Assembly (NCBI GenBank): GCA_023146365.1
Contig: JAGLCE010000021.1
Location: 1 to 15,680 of the forward strand
Source of the DNA: Endozoicomonadaceae bacterium
GTDB lineage: Bacteria; Pseudomonadota; Gammaproteobacteria; Pseudomonadales; Endozoicomonadaceae
Length of the DNA stretch: 15,680 bases
Direction: 5' to 3'
Position 1 is the stretch's first letter. Each line of letters opens with the position of its first letter. Below, piece after piece: positions 7,715 to 15,655 of the stretch. Under the pieces are notes generated by a model. It saw only the letters and a program-made list of their open reading frames with translations, did no database searches and was not told the origin of the DNA. A program made the position numbers and the translations under genes.

Positions 7715-7753
7715 CGATTCCCGTTATGAACTGACGCCTTGCTGGCAATGGCT

Positions 7754-8566
7754 TCAGTCATCAAATTCGGGGGTTTGCTGAGTCATCTGAGCCGTAATCG
7801 CTTGTTTGAGATCGTCAGATTGCAACATCGCCGCATTCCACGTTGCTACGTGGTTCAGCCCTTCTTCAACTGAATGATCCCGACTATACAGCAACATCTC
7901 TTTGGTACTCTGAACGGCCATCGGTGACTTACTAGCAATCAGATGAGCGATCTCCATAACCGCGCTCACAAGGCTTTCATGATCCGTAAAGAGAGCATTC
8001 ACCAGCCCAGACTGACGAGCCTCTTCACCGCTCATCACCCGAGCGGTATAGGCCAATTCTCGCACCAAGCCATCTCCAATGATGTAAGGAAGACGCTGTA
8101 ATGTACCGACATCAGCCGCCATCCCAATATCAACTTCCTTGATACAGAAACGAGCGTTTTCTGTGCAGTAACGCATGTCGCATGCGGCCACCAAATCAAC
8201 ACCGCTACCGTAACAACACCCATGAATCGCTGCCAGCACAGGCTTGCTGCACTGCTCAATACGGTTCAGTGCGTTTTGAAACTCACGGATTTTACGTCGT
8301 AGAAATCGGGCATTACGAGCTGCATCCGTCCCTAATGAAGCCTCCAACCCTGCCATTATGGCCAGATCAATACCTGAGGAGAAAGATTGACCGTTAGCGC
8401 TAAGCACCACGGCACGAATGGAAGGCTCCGCATCCGCCCAGGCAAAAATTTCAACGATTTCCCGCCAGACATCCTCATTCATGGCGTTAGCCTTGTCTGG
8501 CCGATTCAGCCTAACATGGGCCACTCTGTCAATCTGCTTCACCTTGAAGGCTGTATAGTCTAACAC
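7754..8566 (-). CDS. Crotonase-family delta3,5-delta2,4-dienoyl-CoA isomerase
   Basis: The 270-residue protein is a complete crotonase fold. It carries SSGIDL (63-68, acyl-CoA oxyanion region), AIHGCCYGSGVDLVAACD (113-130, second oxyanion loop) and KEVDIGMAADVGTLQRLP (143-160). Acidic residues Asp124, Glu144 and Asp152 have the same 20- and 8-residue spacing as Asp176, Glu196 and Asp204 of mammalian ECH1 peroxisomal/mitochondrial dienoyl-CoA isomerase. This supports isomerase rather than plain hydratase activity, for beta-oxidation of odd-position double bonds in unsaturated fatty acids. GTG at 8566 is preferred because GGGAGG (8573-8578) sits 6 bases upstream and family proteins start near DY-AF. 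The frame continues to an ATG at 8641 that has no ribosome site, and the extra 25 residues do not look conserved. Confidence 0.88.
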   Translation of the reverse strand: MLDYTAFKVKQIDRVAHVRLNRPDKANAMNEDVWREIVEIFAWADAEPSIRAVVLSANGQSFSSGIDLAIMAGLEASLGTDAARNARFLRRKIREFQNALNRIEQCSKPVLAAIHGCCYGSGVDLVAACDMRYCTENARFCIKEVDIGMAADVGTLQRLPYIIGDGLVRELAYTARVMSGEEARQSGLVNALFTDHESLVSAVMEIAHLIASKSPMAVQSTKEMLLYSRDHSVEEGLNHVATWNAAMLQSDDLKQAITAQMTQQTPEFDD

Positions 8567-8783
8567 TCTAAACCTCCCGTTTTGGGGATCGGATGGACAG
8601 CGCACACTCTCTATACTAGGGATTCCACCATATTCCACCATAACAGTACGACGCGAAAATTCAGAGGCATGGTAAATTTTATTTTTTTCAATAAAAAAAA
8701 AGAGTTATAACATTGAAGAATCAAAAGGACGTGCCAAGCTTCACCACTCTACTCCCTTTAATTATCACGGTAAAACCATACTT
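8567..8783. other. Divergent intergenic region, AT-rich
   Basis: This separates the isomerase (minus) from nhaB (plus). It holds a strongly AT-rich tract (about 8675-8701) with runs of T then A that can bend or open DNA, and a near-consensus -10 TATAAC just after it on the plus strand. I see no -35 partner good enough to call, nor a clear ribosome site before the nhaB ATG. Confidence 0.4.
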
Positions 8784-10241
8784 ATGACAGCTTCTGTATG
8801 GCTCAAACTTGGGCATCGTTTTCTTGGTCATAGCCCCACTTGGTACAAAAAAACCATTATTATTTTCCTGCTGATCAACCCCTTAGTCTATTTATTAGCC
8901 GGTAGCCAAACTTGCGCCTGGTTTATACTCGGGGAGTTCATCTTCACTCTAGCGATGGCATTAGAAGCATTTCCGCTCCAGCCCGGCGGATTACTATTAA
9001 TCGAGGCTCTTTTTCTGGGGCTGACGACTCCAGAAAGTCTTAATCAGGAAGTCACTAACAACTTTTCGGTGCTGCTACTGCTGATCTTCATGGTGACAGC
9101 CATTCATTTTCTACGCGATCTGCTGATGATTATATTCAGCAAGATCCTGACCGTCACCCAAAGTCAGGCGATTCTCGCACTGTTATTCACTATCTCCGCA
9201 GCCGTGCTTTCAGCATTCCTCGATGCCCTGACCGTCACCGCTGTTGTGATCACTGTGGCCACCGGCTTTCACGGACTGATCAACCAGGCAAAACAGGCAA
9301 ACGATGTTAGTGAGCAAGACTTTCAGACATTTCGTGATTTCCTATGTGGCCTGATGATGCACAGCGCAGTGGGCACCGCTCTGGGTGGTGTATTTACCCT
9401 AATTGGGGAGCCACAAAACCTGCTGATCGGTTATCAAATGGGCTGGAACTTTAAAGAATTTATTATCCATATGGCACCGGTTTCCCTACCTGTGTTATTG
9501 CTGGGTCTCTTAACCTGCCTCTGCTTAGAACGTTTTGGAGTCTTTGGTTACGGTATTAAAATGCCAGTTTCAGTCAAAGCCCGCCTAAACAAAGCCACCC
9601 CGCAAGAGCTGACTGGCAATTACGACATCGACACTATGACCCTACTCATTCAGGCGTTTTCTGCCATTGTTCTGATCATCGCACTGTCACTGCATGTGGC
9701 TGAAATCGGTTTTATTGGCCTAATGGTTATCATTTTGGCCACTACGCTCAATGGCAACAACAAGGAAGAGCAGTTGGCGATTGCCTTTCGTGACAGCATG
9801 CCATTTACCGCACTTCTGGTCGTATTCTTCGGAATTGTGGCAATGCTGCATGAACAGCATCTATTCAGTCCACTAATCGCATGGGTTCACAGTCTCCCTG
9901 AAGAGATACAGGCCAGCACGATGTTTGCCGTCAATGGAATCCTTTCCTCCATCAGTGATAATGTCTTCGTTGCTACTCTCTACATTGAAGAGACTCGAGC
10001 TGCGTTCGATAGAGGACTGTTAAGCAGAGGTGCTTTTGAACAACTGGCCATTGCTATCAACGCCGGCACCAATTTACCCAGTGTTGCGACACCCAACGGG
10101 CAAGCAGCCTTTCTGTTCCTGCTGACATCGGCACTGGCACCGATGATCGGCCTCACCTATGGCCGCATGGTGTGGATGGCTCTACCCTATACCATTGTTT
10201 TGACGATTTCAGGGTTAGCGTGTACCGCCTTGTTCATTTAG
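8784..10241 (+). CDS. nhaB: Na+/H+ antiporter NhaB
   Basis: The 485 residues are collinear with E. coli NhaB (513): an N terminus of the form FLGHSPTWYK, then the first helices (FIFTLAMALEAFPL, PGGLLLIEALFLG), SAFLDALTVTAV (143-154) containing Asp147, GGVFTLIGEPQNLLIG (201-216), SSISDNVFVATLYI (388-401) and NAGTNLPSVATPNG from 426. Asp147 matches a residue known to be important in NhaB transport. The protein exports Na+ (and Li+) in exchange for H+ across the inner membrane, which fits a marine or salt-exposed cell. It is somewhat shorter than the enteric protein, mostly in its loops. No clear Shine-Dalgarno precedes the ATG. A 17-bp tandem duplication covers its stop codon. Confidence 0.95.
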   Translation: MTASVWLKLGHRFLGHSPTWYKKTIIIFLLINPLVYLLAGSQTCAWFILGEFIFTLAMALEAFPLQPGGLLLIEALFLGLTTPESLNQEVTNNFSVLLLLIFMVTAIHFLRDLLMIIFSKILTVTQSQAILALLFTISAAVLSAFLDALTVTAVVITVATGFHGLINQAKQANDVSEQDFQTFRDFLCGLMMHSAVGTALGGVFTLIGEPQNLLIGYQMGWNFKEFIIHMAPVSLPVLLLGLLTCLCLERFGVFGYGIKMPVSVKARLNKATPQELTGNYDIDTMTLLIQAFSAIVLIIALSLHVAEIGFIGLMVIILATTLNGNNKEEQLAIAFRDSMPFTALLVVFFGIVAMLHEQHLFSPLIAWVHSLPEEIQASTMFAVNGILSSISDNVFVATLYIEETRAAFDRGLLSRGAFEQLAIAINAGTNLPSVATPNGQAAFLFLLTSALAPMIGLTYGRMVWMALPYTIVLTISGLACTALFI

Positions 10242-10258
10242 CCGCCTTGTTCATTCAG
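10225..10258 (+). repeat. 17-bp tandem duplication over the nhaB stop codon
   Basis: CCGCCTTGTTCATTTAG (10225-10241) is followed directly by CCGCCTTGTTCATTCAG (10242-10258), one mismatch. The first unit contains the in-frame TAG stop of nhaB; in the second that base triplet has become CAG. It looks like a recent slippage duplication. Confidence 0.85.
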
Positions 10259-10271
10259 AAACAGTCAGCAG

Positions 10272-10292
10272 CAACCTGCTACTGCAAGGTTG
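10272..10292 (-). terminator. Hairpin between convergent nhaB and dnaQ
   Basis: CAACCTGC (10272-10279) pairs with GCAAGGTTG (10284-10292, one bulged A) round a TACT loop, only 1 base past the dnaQ stop. The stem is good but no clear T-run follows on either strand, so Rho-independent function is uncertain. Confidence 0.35.
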
Positions 10293-10293
10293 G

Positions 10294-11016
10294 TCAAAGA
10301 GAGTGTCCATCACTCTTCTTGGCAATATCAGCCAATGTTTCTTCATGATGCCGGCACTCCTCATCAGTTGCCATAATGACGGGTAAATGCTCACGATTCT
10401 CTGGCAGTCGCCGGATCACCGTGCTATCACCATCACCGTCTAATGAGCTGTCGAGAGAAAAACTGGCCTGACCGCCAGTCATACAGAGGTAGACCTCCGC
10501 CAGCAGTCTTGCGTCCACCGAGGCACCGTGCAGAGTACTATTGACTCCGTGTTGCTTACTCAGCAAATCAATATCGACTCCATACTGCTTGCAAAGCGCA
10601 CGAAGATTGCTCTTCTTACCAGGATGTTTCTTGCGATAGTAAACAAGGGTATCCGTAATATGCTCGCAATACGTCTCAATAGCCCCTTTTGGTGGTTTCA
10701 ACAGGCTCAATTCATAATTAATAAACCCGACATCAAAGGGCGCATTATGAATGACAAGTTCTGCCCCTTTAACAAACGACAAGAAATCATCAGCTATTTC
10801 GTGAAACCGTGGTTTATCGGCAAGGGACTCTTTGGTGATACCATGCACCTTCATCGCACCGTCATCTATTTCACGATCTGGATTGATCTGACAATAAAAT
10901 CGGTTATTGGTCAGTTTCCGATCGACCATCTCCTCACAACCGATCTCAATAATCCGATGCCCTTTTGACGACTCCAAACCGGTGGTTTCGGTATCAAGAA
11001 TGACCAGTCTTGACAT
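10294..11016 (-). CDS. dnaQ: DNA polymerase III epsilon subunit, 3'-5' proofreading exonuclease
   Basis: The 240-residue protein has all three exonuclease motifs of DnaQ: DTETTGL (Asp8 and Glu10), HNAPFDVGF (Asp95) and HGASVDARLLAEVY (His163 and Asp168), the DEDDh type. Length fits bacterial epsilon (E. coli 243), with a variable linker and a C-terminal part for binding the alpha polymerase. It removes mispaired bases at the replication fork. ATG at 11016 is chosen because AGGAG lies 7 bases upstream, inside the end of rnhA; the same frame runs up to TTG 11046, which is unlikely. Two bases separate it from the rnhA stop, so translation is probably coupled. The rnhA-dnaQ pair on one strand is as in Pseudomonas; in E. 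coli the two are divergent. Confidence 0.95.
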   Translation of the reverse strand: MSRLVILDTETTGLESSKGHRIIEIGCEEMVDRKLTNNRFYCQINPDREIDDGAMKVHGITKESLADKPRFHEIADDFLSFVKGAELVIHNAPFDVGFINYELSLLKPPKGAIETYCEHITDTLVYYRKKHPGKKSNLRALCKQYGVDIDLLSKQHGVNSTLHGASVDARLLAEVYLCMTGGQASFSLDSSLDGDGDSTVIRRLPENREHLPVIMATDEECRHHEETLADIAKKSDGHSL

Positions 11017-11018
11017 TA

Positions 11019-11483
11019 TTAATCTCCTGCTGAGGGTATGCCACAACGAGCCAATTCATCGGCAATATCATTTTCACGGTGACCACTGTGACCCTTGACC
11101 CAGCACCACTCCACCTGATGACGCGCTGCCTCACTATCCAGTCTCTTCCACAAATCGACGTTCTTAACCGGTTTTTTCGCCGACGTTAGCCATCGGTTCT
11201 GCTTCCACCCCTTAAGCCATTCGGTAATTCCCTTGCGAACATATTGGGAATCTGTAGTGACCCTAATCTGGCTGGAACATGTGATAGAAGCCAAGCCTTC
11301 AATGGCTGCCATCAGTTCCATACGATTATTGGTGGTTTGCAACTCGCCGCCACACAGCGTTTTTTCTGTTTCACCATCTCGTAGTAAAACACCCCAACCA
11401 CCAGGTCCAGGGTTACCACTACAGGCACCATCAGTGAAGATTTCAATTACATTATCTGATCGTTGCTCTAAAGCGTCTGACAT
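11019..11483 (-). CDS. rnhA: Ribonuclease HI
   Basis: From ATG 11483 the protein has 154 residues, near the 155 of E. coli RNase HI. It shows IFTDGACSGNPGPGGWG (Asp18), the NNRMELMA helix (Glu56), TTDSQYV (Asp78), KGHSGH (His132) and ADELA (Asp142). These match E. coli Asp10, Glu48, Asp70, His124 and Asp134. The Trp/Lys-rich basic protrusion (WLKGWKQNRW) for hybrid binding is present. It degrades RNA in RNA-DNA hybrids (primers, R-loops). The frame extends to GTG 11501, but GAG-rich sequence just before ATG 11483 and the length favour the shorter form. It lies between the methyltransferase and dnaQ and is likely cotranscribed. Confidence 0.95.
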   Translation of the reverse strand: MSDALEQRSDNVIEIFTDGACSGNPGPGGWGVLLRDGETEKTLCGGELQTTNNRMELMAAIEGLASITCSSQIRVTTDSQYVRKGITEWLKGWKQNRWLTSAKKPVKNVDLWKRLDSEAARHQVEWCWVKGHSGHRENDIADELARCGIPSAGD

Positions 11484-11509
11484 TCTTAACTCACTCTCCA
11501 CATGTTATC

Positions 11510-11536
11510 TTGCATCTCGGATTACGTTGCATCTCG
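11510..11536 (-). repeat. Short direct repeat around the methyltransferase stop
   Basis: TTGCATCTCG occurs at 11510-11519 and again at 11527-11536, a 17-base period, straddling the methyltransferase stop codon (11522-11524). About 13 of 17 positions agree across the whole unit. It resembles the slippage-type duplication at the nhaB end. Confidence 0.6.
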
Positions 11537-12307
11537 AGTTGCACTGTTGCGTGCATAGGACGTACCTAGCAACGGTTCATTAGAAGCTTCCCACGATGAA
11601 GGATGATACGTCATACCCGCTCTATCCTTGATCGCCACCAATATATAAAAACTTCCTGCCAGTAGCTCCCCAAACATAGAGTGATTCTGCAGCCATGACT
11701 GATGCATCGGTTTCAGACAAGCACTTAACGGATAAAAATAACCACCGTAATGCAGATGGCAACGACTGAAGTTCAACAGTGTTAGCCAATCCTCGATTCT
11801 TCGATGGTGAAAGTAACGGGCTCGCCGCATAACACGCCCCCCCATCCCCAGCAATCGACAAATCCCCCAAAGGCTCAACGGATTAAACCCGATCATCACC
11901 AGTTTGCCACCCGGCATAATCGTACGGCAGGCCTCTCTCAGCACTCGGTGCGGATTCTCTGAAAACTCTAGAGCATGATGTAACAGCACCAGATCCACAC
12001 TTCTTGGCTGAACCGGCCACTCATTGACATTAATCTGAATAACCGATGATGAGGGAGCTTCCACTAACGGCGTCAGCGTCGTGCTATGCATTACCTGACT
12101 GTATTGACTGTATTCCAAGAGTGTTTCGTCTGAGCCAATTCCCAGCATCACCGCATGATGACCAAAGATACGAGGCAGTACCGTCTGCAGCATACGCCCT
12201 TCCGAAGCCAGAAAATAACGCCCTTTATCCGTTGTCAGCCACTCCCTTACTAAGGGCAGCTGCTCGGCAAATGTGTCGGTTTTTTTCGACAAACGGTATC
12301 CGAACAT
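11522..12307 (-). CDS. Class I SAM-dependent methyltransferase (YafS-like)
   Basis: The 261-residue protein has a Rossmann-type methyltransferase core. It starts with a weak motif I (VMLGIGSDE, 53-61, in place of the usual glycine-rich loop). Then come SVDLVLLHHALEFSENPHRV (103-122), typical of the Methyltransf_11 group, and IMPGGKLVMIGFNPLSLWG (130-148), which is highly characteristic of the YafS-like set next to rnhA and gloB in gammaproteobacteria. The substrate is unknown. Its position, divergent from gloB and upstream of rnhA-dnaQ on the same strand, matches that conserved block. The ATG at 12307 has only a weak GGAT-type ribosome site. The C-terminal tail (STS-like, Arg/Thr-rich) is probably not conserved. 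Confidence 0.88.
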   Translation of the reverse strand: MFGYRLSKKTDTFAEQLPLVREWLTTDKGRYFLASEGRMLQTVLPRIFGHHAVMLGIGSDETLLEYSQYSQVMHSTTLTPLVEAPSSSVIQINVNEWPVQPRSVDLVLLHHALEFSENPHRVLREACRTIMPGGKLVMIGFNPLSLWGICRLLGMGGRVMRRARYFHHRRIEDWLTLLNFSRCHLHYGGYFYPLSACLKPMHQSWLQNHSMFGELLAGSFYILVAIKDRAGMTYHPSSWEASNEPLLGTSYARNSATRDAT

Positions 12308-12333
12308 TCAATATCCGTTATTCTTGGAAGCAG

Positions 12334-12350
12334 ATAGGAAAACCTATAAG
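12334..12350. promoter_or_regulatory. Weak candidate promoter/operator between methyltransferase and gloB
   Basis: ATAGG-AAAA-CCTAT (12334-12347) is a 5-bp inverted repeat; its right arm overlaps TATAAG (12345-12350), a -10-like box directed at gloB, with TTGGAA 15 bases further upstream. The spacing is short and the match partial. Confidence 0.3.
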
Positions 12351-12385
12351 CTATCGTATTCCAGCTTATTAGAGAAGCTCAACAT

Positions 12386-13171
12386 GTGCCTATGATCAAC
12401 GTTACCGCCCTTCCGGCTTTCAATGACAACTATATTTGGCTACTGATCGACACAGAAAATAGCCAGTGCCATGTCGTTGACCCAGGTGATGGAGAGGTCG
12501 TACTCAAAGCCTGTCAAGACAACCAGCTAGAACTGACAGGCATTTTGATCACTCATCATCACGCCGATCACACCGGTGGTATAGAACTATTACTTGAGCA
12601 TTATGATGTGCCCGTCTACGGTCCGGCCAAGGAGACAATTCCCAGCCTGACCCACCGACTCAATGAGAACGATACGCTATTGCTGCACAGCTGTACATTT
12701 CGGATTATCGAAACGCCAGGGCATACTGCAGGCCACATCGCTTATTTCTGCAAACCTGAACAGCAGGCGCCAATACTGTTTTGTGGTGATACACTCTTTG
12801 CTGGCGGCTGCGGACGCCTGTTTGAAGGGACACCAGCCCAAATGTTAGCATCACTGACCAAACTCTCAGCATTACCCGATGAGACATGCGTTTACTGTGC
12901 GCATGAATATACGCTGGCCAATCTTCTCTTTGCTCAGGCCGTGGAACCGGATAATTCCATACTGGAACAGCGGCTTGCCGACATTAAAATCCTAAGACAG
13001 AACGATCAGCCATCGATACCCTCGGATATAGCCACAGAGCGAGCCACCAACCCTTTCCTTCGCACAGACCAAGCAGCCATAAAAACAGCTGCAGAACACT
13101 ATTCTGGCAAAACGATGACTAGCAGCACGGATGTTTTTGCGACAATACGTCGTTGGAAAGACAATTTCTAA
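12386..13171 (+). CDS. gloB: Hydroxyacylglutathione hydrolase (glyoxalase II)
   Basis: The 261-residue protein is a metallo-beta-lactamase-fold hydrolase with the binuclear metal site: THHHADH (56-62; His57, His59, Asp61, His62), His113 in TPGHTAGH, Asp135 in CGDTLF and His173 in AHEYT. The N terminus (ALPAFNDNYIWLL) and the C-terminal domain with NPFLR (about 222) are those of GloB, not a generic lactamase-fold protein. It hydrolyses S-D-lactoylglutathione to D-lactate and glutathione, the second step of methylglyoxal removal, so the cell makes glutathione. Start is GTG 12386 or ATG 12392; an AGAGAAG stretch (12371-12377) is better placed for the GTG. mltD follows 87 bases later. Confidence 0.95.
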   Translation: MPMINVTALPAFNDNYIWLLIDTENSQCHVVDPGDGEVVLKACQDNQLELTGILITHHHADHTGGIELLLEHYDVPVYGPAKETIPSLTHRLNENDTLLLHSCTFRIIETPGHTAGHIAYFCKPEQQAPILFCGDTLFAGGCGRLFEGTPAQMLASLTKLSALPDETCVYCAHEYTLANLLFAQAVEPDNSILEQRLADIKILRQNDQPSIPSDIATERATNPFLRTDQAAIKTAAEHYSGKTMTSSTDVFATIRRWKDNF

Positions 13172-13185
13172 TGAGCTGAGATAAA

Positions 13186-13224
13186 TTGATATAAATTGAG
13201 ATAGCACACATAACCATTTATCCT
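13186..13224 (+). promoter_or_regulatory. Overlapping candidate promoters for mltD
   Basis: A 10-bp near-repeat (gataaattga, tataaattga) creates two -35-like boxes. TTGATA (13186-13191) has CATAAC (13209-13214) 17 bases on, and TTGAGA (13196-13201) has TATCCT (13219-13224) also 17 bases on. The second would start transcription about 28 bases before the ATG at 13259. Confidence 0.45.
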
Positions 13225-13258
13225 AACAGTAACGCACAACACTAAAGCACGGGATCCA

Positions 13259-14860
13259 ATGCAAGAAGCCAATCGTAAAATGTCCCCCTTCCAAACTCTC
13301 TGTAAGAGAAGTTCGATGGTAGCGACCGTTCTAGCGTTAACCCTGCTGACAAGTTGTCTAAATTCACGATTGGATCAGTCACCCGACACAGCGTCATCAA
13401 CGTTGAGTCTTGACACAACACAAAGTGCTGCCGACAAATCGACCAAAAAAAACGTCACAGTATCAAAACCGGTGGCCATCACCAACCTCTGGGATCGCAT
13501 CATCCCCGGTTTGGCGATGAATCTTGACCAAGATAACCCGAGAATCCGTGCTGAACTGCACTATTACCGCCGTCATCAACACTACTTTGACCGAGTCATC
13601 CATCGTGCATCGCCTTACCTGTACCATATTGTTGACAAGGCTAATCAACGAAATATGCCAATGGAAGTCGCGCTATTGCCTTTTGTTGAAAGTGCTTTTG
13701 ATCCCTTTGCCTACTCCCATGGGCGTGCGGCAGGACTATGGCAGTTTATTCCGTCTACCGGTCGCCATTATGGACTGAAACAGAACTGGTGGTATGACGG
13801 ACGCCGCGACATTATCGCGTCCACTGATGCCGCACTGAATTACCTTCAAGAACTCCACAAAAGCTTCAACGACTGGGAACTAGCGTTGGCCGCCTATAAT
13901 GCTGGCCGAGGCACCGTAGCCTCTGCTATTCGTCGCAACAAAAAGAGTGGTAAACCCACCGACTTCTGGTCGCTCAATCTTCCACGAGAGACCGCTGCAT
14001 ACGTTCCCAAACTCATTGCCATCTCAAAAATCATCAGGGATTCAGAGATCTATAACATCACACTGAACAACGTTTCCAACGAACCCTATTTTGCGATTGT
14101 CGATACTTATCAGCAAATCGACCTAGCACGAGCTGCTACACTCGCAGAGGTTGATATTAATGAACTGTATCGCCTTAACCCGGCCTTTAATCGCTGGGCC
14201 ACAGATCCTGATGGCCCGCATCGCCTACTCATCCCCATCGACAAGGTCGATCATTTCCGTCAGGTGTTGAACAGTCTGCCAGCGGATCGCCGCCTGCAAT
14301 GGCAGCACTACACCATTCGCTCCGGTGATAACCTACAGACCATTTCCAATCGTTTCCAGACATCCGTGAATTTGATAAGGGAAGTCAATAATCTACAGAG
14401 CAACATCATTGTTACTGGCAAAGCACTGCTGATACCGGTGCCGTCTGCTGACAACGAAACGTATGCACTCAGTGCGGAACAACGTAAGCTTGCGAAGCAG
14501 AACCGATCGATCAACGGACATCAAAAGATTCAATACCACGTCAAATCAGGCGATAGCTTTTGGCTGATTGCAAAACGGCATAATGTCAAAATTCGCTCTC
14601 TTGCCAAATGGAACAGCATGGCACCGACCGATACGCTTCGTGCTGGTCAGCATCTGGTGATCTGGACGGAACCGGACACAATGAGTTCTGGTATCATTCG
14701 CAAGATCCACTATCAAGTACGTAATGGCGATAACCTTTCACTGATTGCCCATCGCTTCAACGTCAAAATCAATCAAATACGCCAATGGAATACACTGCCA
14801 GGAAAATATATAAAACCGGGCCAATCGTTAACCCTTTATGTTGACGTGACCAGCAATTGA
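13259..14860 (+). CDS. mltD: Membrane-bound lytic murein transglycosylase D, with three LysM domains
   Basis: The 533-residue protein has a lipoprotein signal peptide with lipobox LTSC (modified Cys33), placing it at the outer membrane. A goose-lysozyme-like SLT domain follows, with catalytic Glu144 in LLPFVESAFDP and the family's GLWQFIPSTGRHYGL and LAAYNAGRGTV. Three C-terminal LysM peptidoglycan-binding repeats lie at about 351-393, 426-469 and 484-528, each starting Y-(V/I)-x-x-G-D. E. coli MltD has two LysM repeats, so three is a modest variation. It cleaves the murein glycan between N-acetylmuramic acid and N-acetylglucosamine, forming 1,6-anhydromuramic acid. Start ATG 13259 is preceded by GGGA (13251-13254). 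It lies downstream of gloB as in E. coli. Confidence 0.94.
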   Translation: MQEANRKMSPFQTLCKRSSMVATVLALTLLTSCLNSRLDQSPDTASSTLSLDTTQSAADKSTKKNVTVSKPVAITNLWDRIIPGLAMNLDQDNPRIRAELHYYRRHQHYFDRVIHRASPYLYHIVDKANQRNMPMEVALLPFVESAFDPFAYSHGRAAGLWQFIPSTGRHYGLKQNWWYDGRRDIIASTDAALNYLQELHKSFNDWELALAAYNAGRGTVASAIRRNKKSGKPTDFWSLNLPRETAAYVPKLIAISKIIRDSEIYNITLNNVSNEPYFAIVDTYQQIDLARAATLAEVDINELYRLNPAFNRWATDPDGPHRLLIPIDKVDHFRQVLNSLPADRRLQWQHYTIRSGDNLQTISNRFQTSVNLIREVNNLQSNIIVTGKALLIPVPSADNETYALSAEQRKLAKQNRSINGHQKIQYHVKSGDSFWLIAKRHNVKIRSLAKWNSMAPTDTLRAGQHLVIWTEPDTMSSGIIRKIHYQVRNGDNLSLIAHRFNVKINQIRQWNTLPGKYIKPGQSLTLYVDVTSN

Positions 14861-14891
14861 TACCATGTGTCGGAGAACATCCACATACATC

Positions 14892-14944
14892 AAAAGGCAT
14901 CCACACAACCTAAACGACGATTACGCGAATGCCCTTATTTTTTT
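14892..14944 (+). terminator. Possible terminator after mltD
   Basis: AAGGCAT (to 14900) can pair with ATGCCCTT (14929-14936, one bulged C), followed by a run of seven T's (14938-14944). The loop is long (about 28 bases) and the stem short, so this is weak, but the T-run and the position just downstream of mltD fit. Confidence 0.35.
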
Positions 14945-15125
14945 ACTCTGTTGACGACTGTTTTGCTTTAAACATTTCCAATGTTTTGGATAGTTACTGA
15001 CATTTTTCTCAGGATGTTTATATATATTTTCCCATATTTCCATCTCTTTTATAATCACTTTTTCTTTTGTTCTTGAAATCTATAACTGTACAAGCATAAC
15101 ACCCATCCTTGAACTAGGATATTAA
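14945..15125. other. AT-rich non-coding stretch
   Basis: I see no open frame of note, hairpin or promoter that stands out. Base composition is clearly more AT-rich than the housekeeping genes to the left and marks a change into accessory DNA. Confidence 0.4.
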
Positions 15126-15581
15126 TTACATAGCATCATCAACTGTATCATCAACTGTATAAAATGATTTATTCATTATTAATCGATTAAGTTCTTTGCT
15201 ATCATATTTTTCAATATTACGGTCAATCAAAAGAGGCTTACCGTTGCTAGCTACTCTATTACGCTGCTTTAATATTTTTGACACTTGATTAAATCTTTCA
15301 TTGATTATCATCTCGTCAGTTTTTATAGACGACTTATTATTGTACCTATGGTCAGAAACAATTCTATCAGCGTTGTTAATCACCATTAAGCAGGGGTTTT
15401 TCTTTTATTTAGCAATTTCTGCCAACGCTAAATCCATCCCGTCTGGATATTCTTGGCTGAGTATAATGACAGCATCGAATTTATCAAAACGAGCTTCTAC
15501 GTTCAAGGAGTCGAATCGATTCTTTGGTAGTTTACATAGTACACGAGAGTCGTTTAATTTGTAGAAGGTAGGTGTTGGGTC
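15126..15581 (-). pseudogene. Broken gene, possible remnant of a dynamin/IRG-like GTPase
   Basis: On the minus strand a frame of about 152 codons runs from just after a TGA (15582-15584) to the TAA at 15126, with a single in-frame TAA (15405-15407). Across that stop the protein reads FDKFDAVIILSQEYPDG, then after the stop KKNPCLMVINNADRIVSD. This layout (hydrophobic strand in a DAVIILS context, then a strand ending NNAD) resembles the region up to the G4 N-K-x-D motif of GTPases, especially interferon-inducible-type (IRG) proteins. The region before it lacks a clear DxxG G3 motif and no P-loop is visible, so the gene is also truncated at its 5' end. The downstream part is helical and Lys-rich. 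Family assignment is tentative. A 12-bp tandem repeat near the end encodes TVDDTVDD. AT-rich, like the left flank. Confidence 0.45.
15137..15160 (-). repeat. 12-bp tandem duplication near the end of the broken gene
   Basis: CATCAACTGTAT occurs twice in a row (15137-15148 and 15149-15160) and encodes the repeated TVDD at the C terminus of the broken reading frame. Confidence 0.85.
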
Positions 15582-15655
15582 TCAAATCCATTCCCTGTGT
15601 CGGTTATTGTGGCAATCTAGTGGGTTACTATCGTTATGAGATTACAGGTTCAGCT

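Noticed and set aside
8567..8641. A 25-residue N-terminal extension of the isomerase from ATG 8641
   Set aside because: No ribosome site precedes it, and GTG 8566 has a strong GGGAGG and matches where family proteins begin.
11017..11046. A longer DnaQ starting at TTG 11046
   Set aside because: It would overlap rnhA by 28 bases and lacks a ribosome site, whereas ATG 11016 has AGGAG at 7 bases and gives the usual N terminus.
15301..15564. An 87-codon plus-strand frame
   Set aside because: It lies antisense to the GTPase-like frame, which has more protein-like motifs; no ribosome site or family match is seen.
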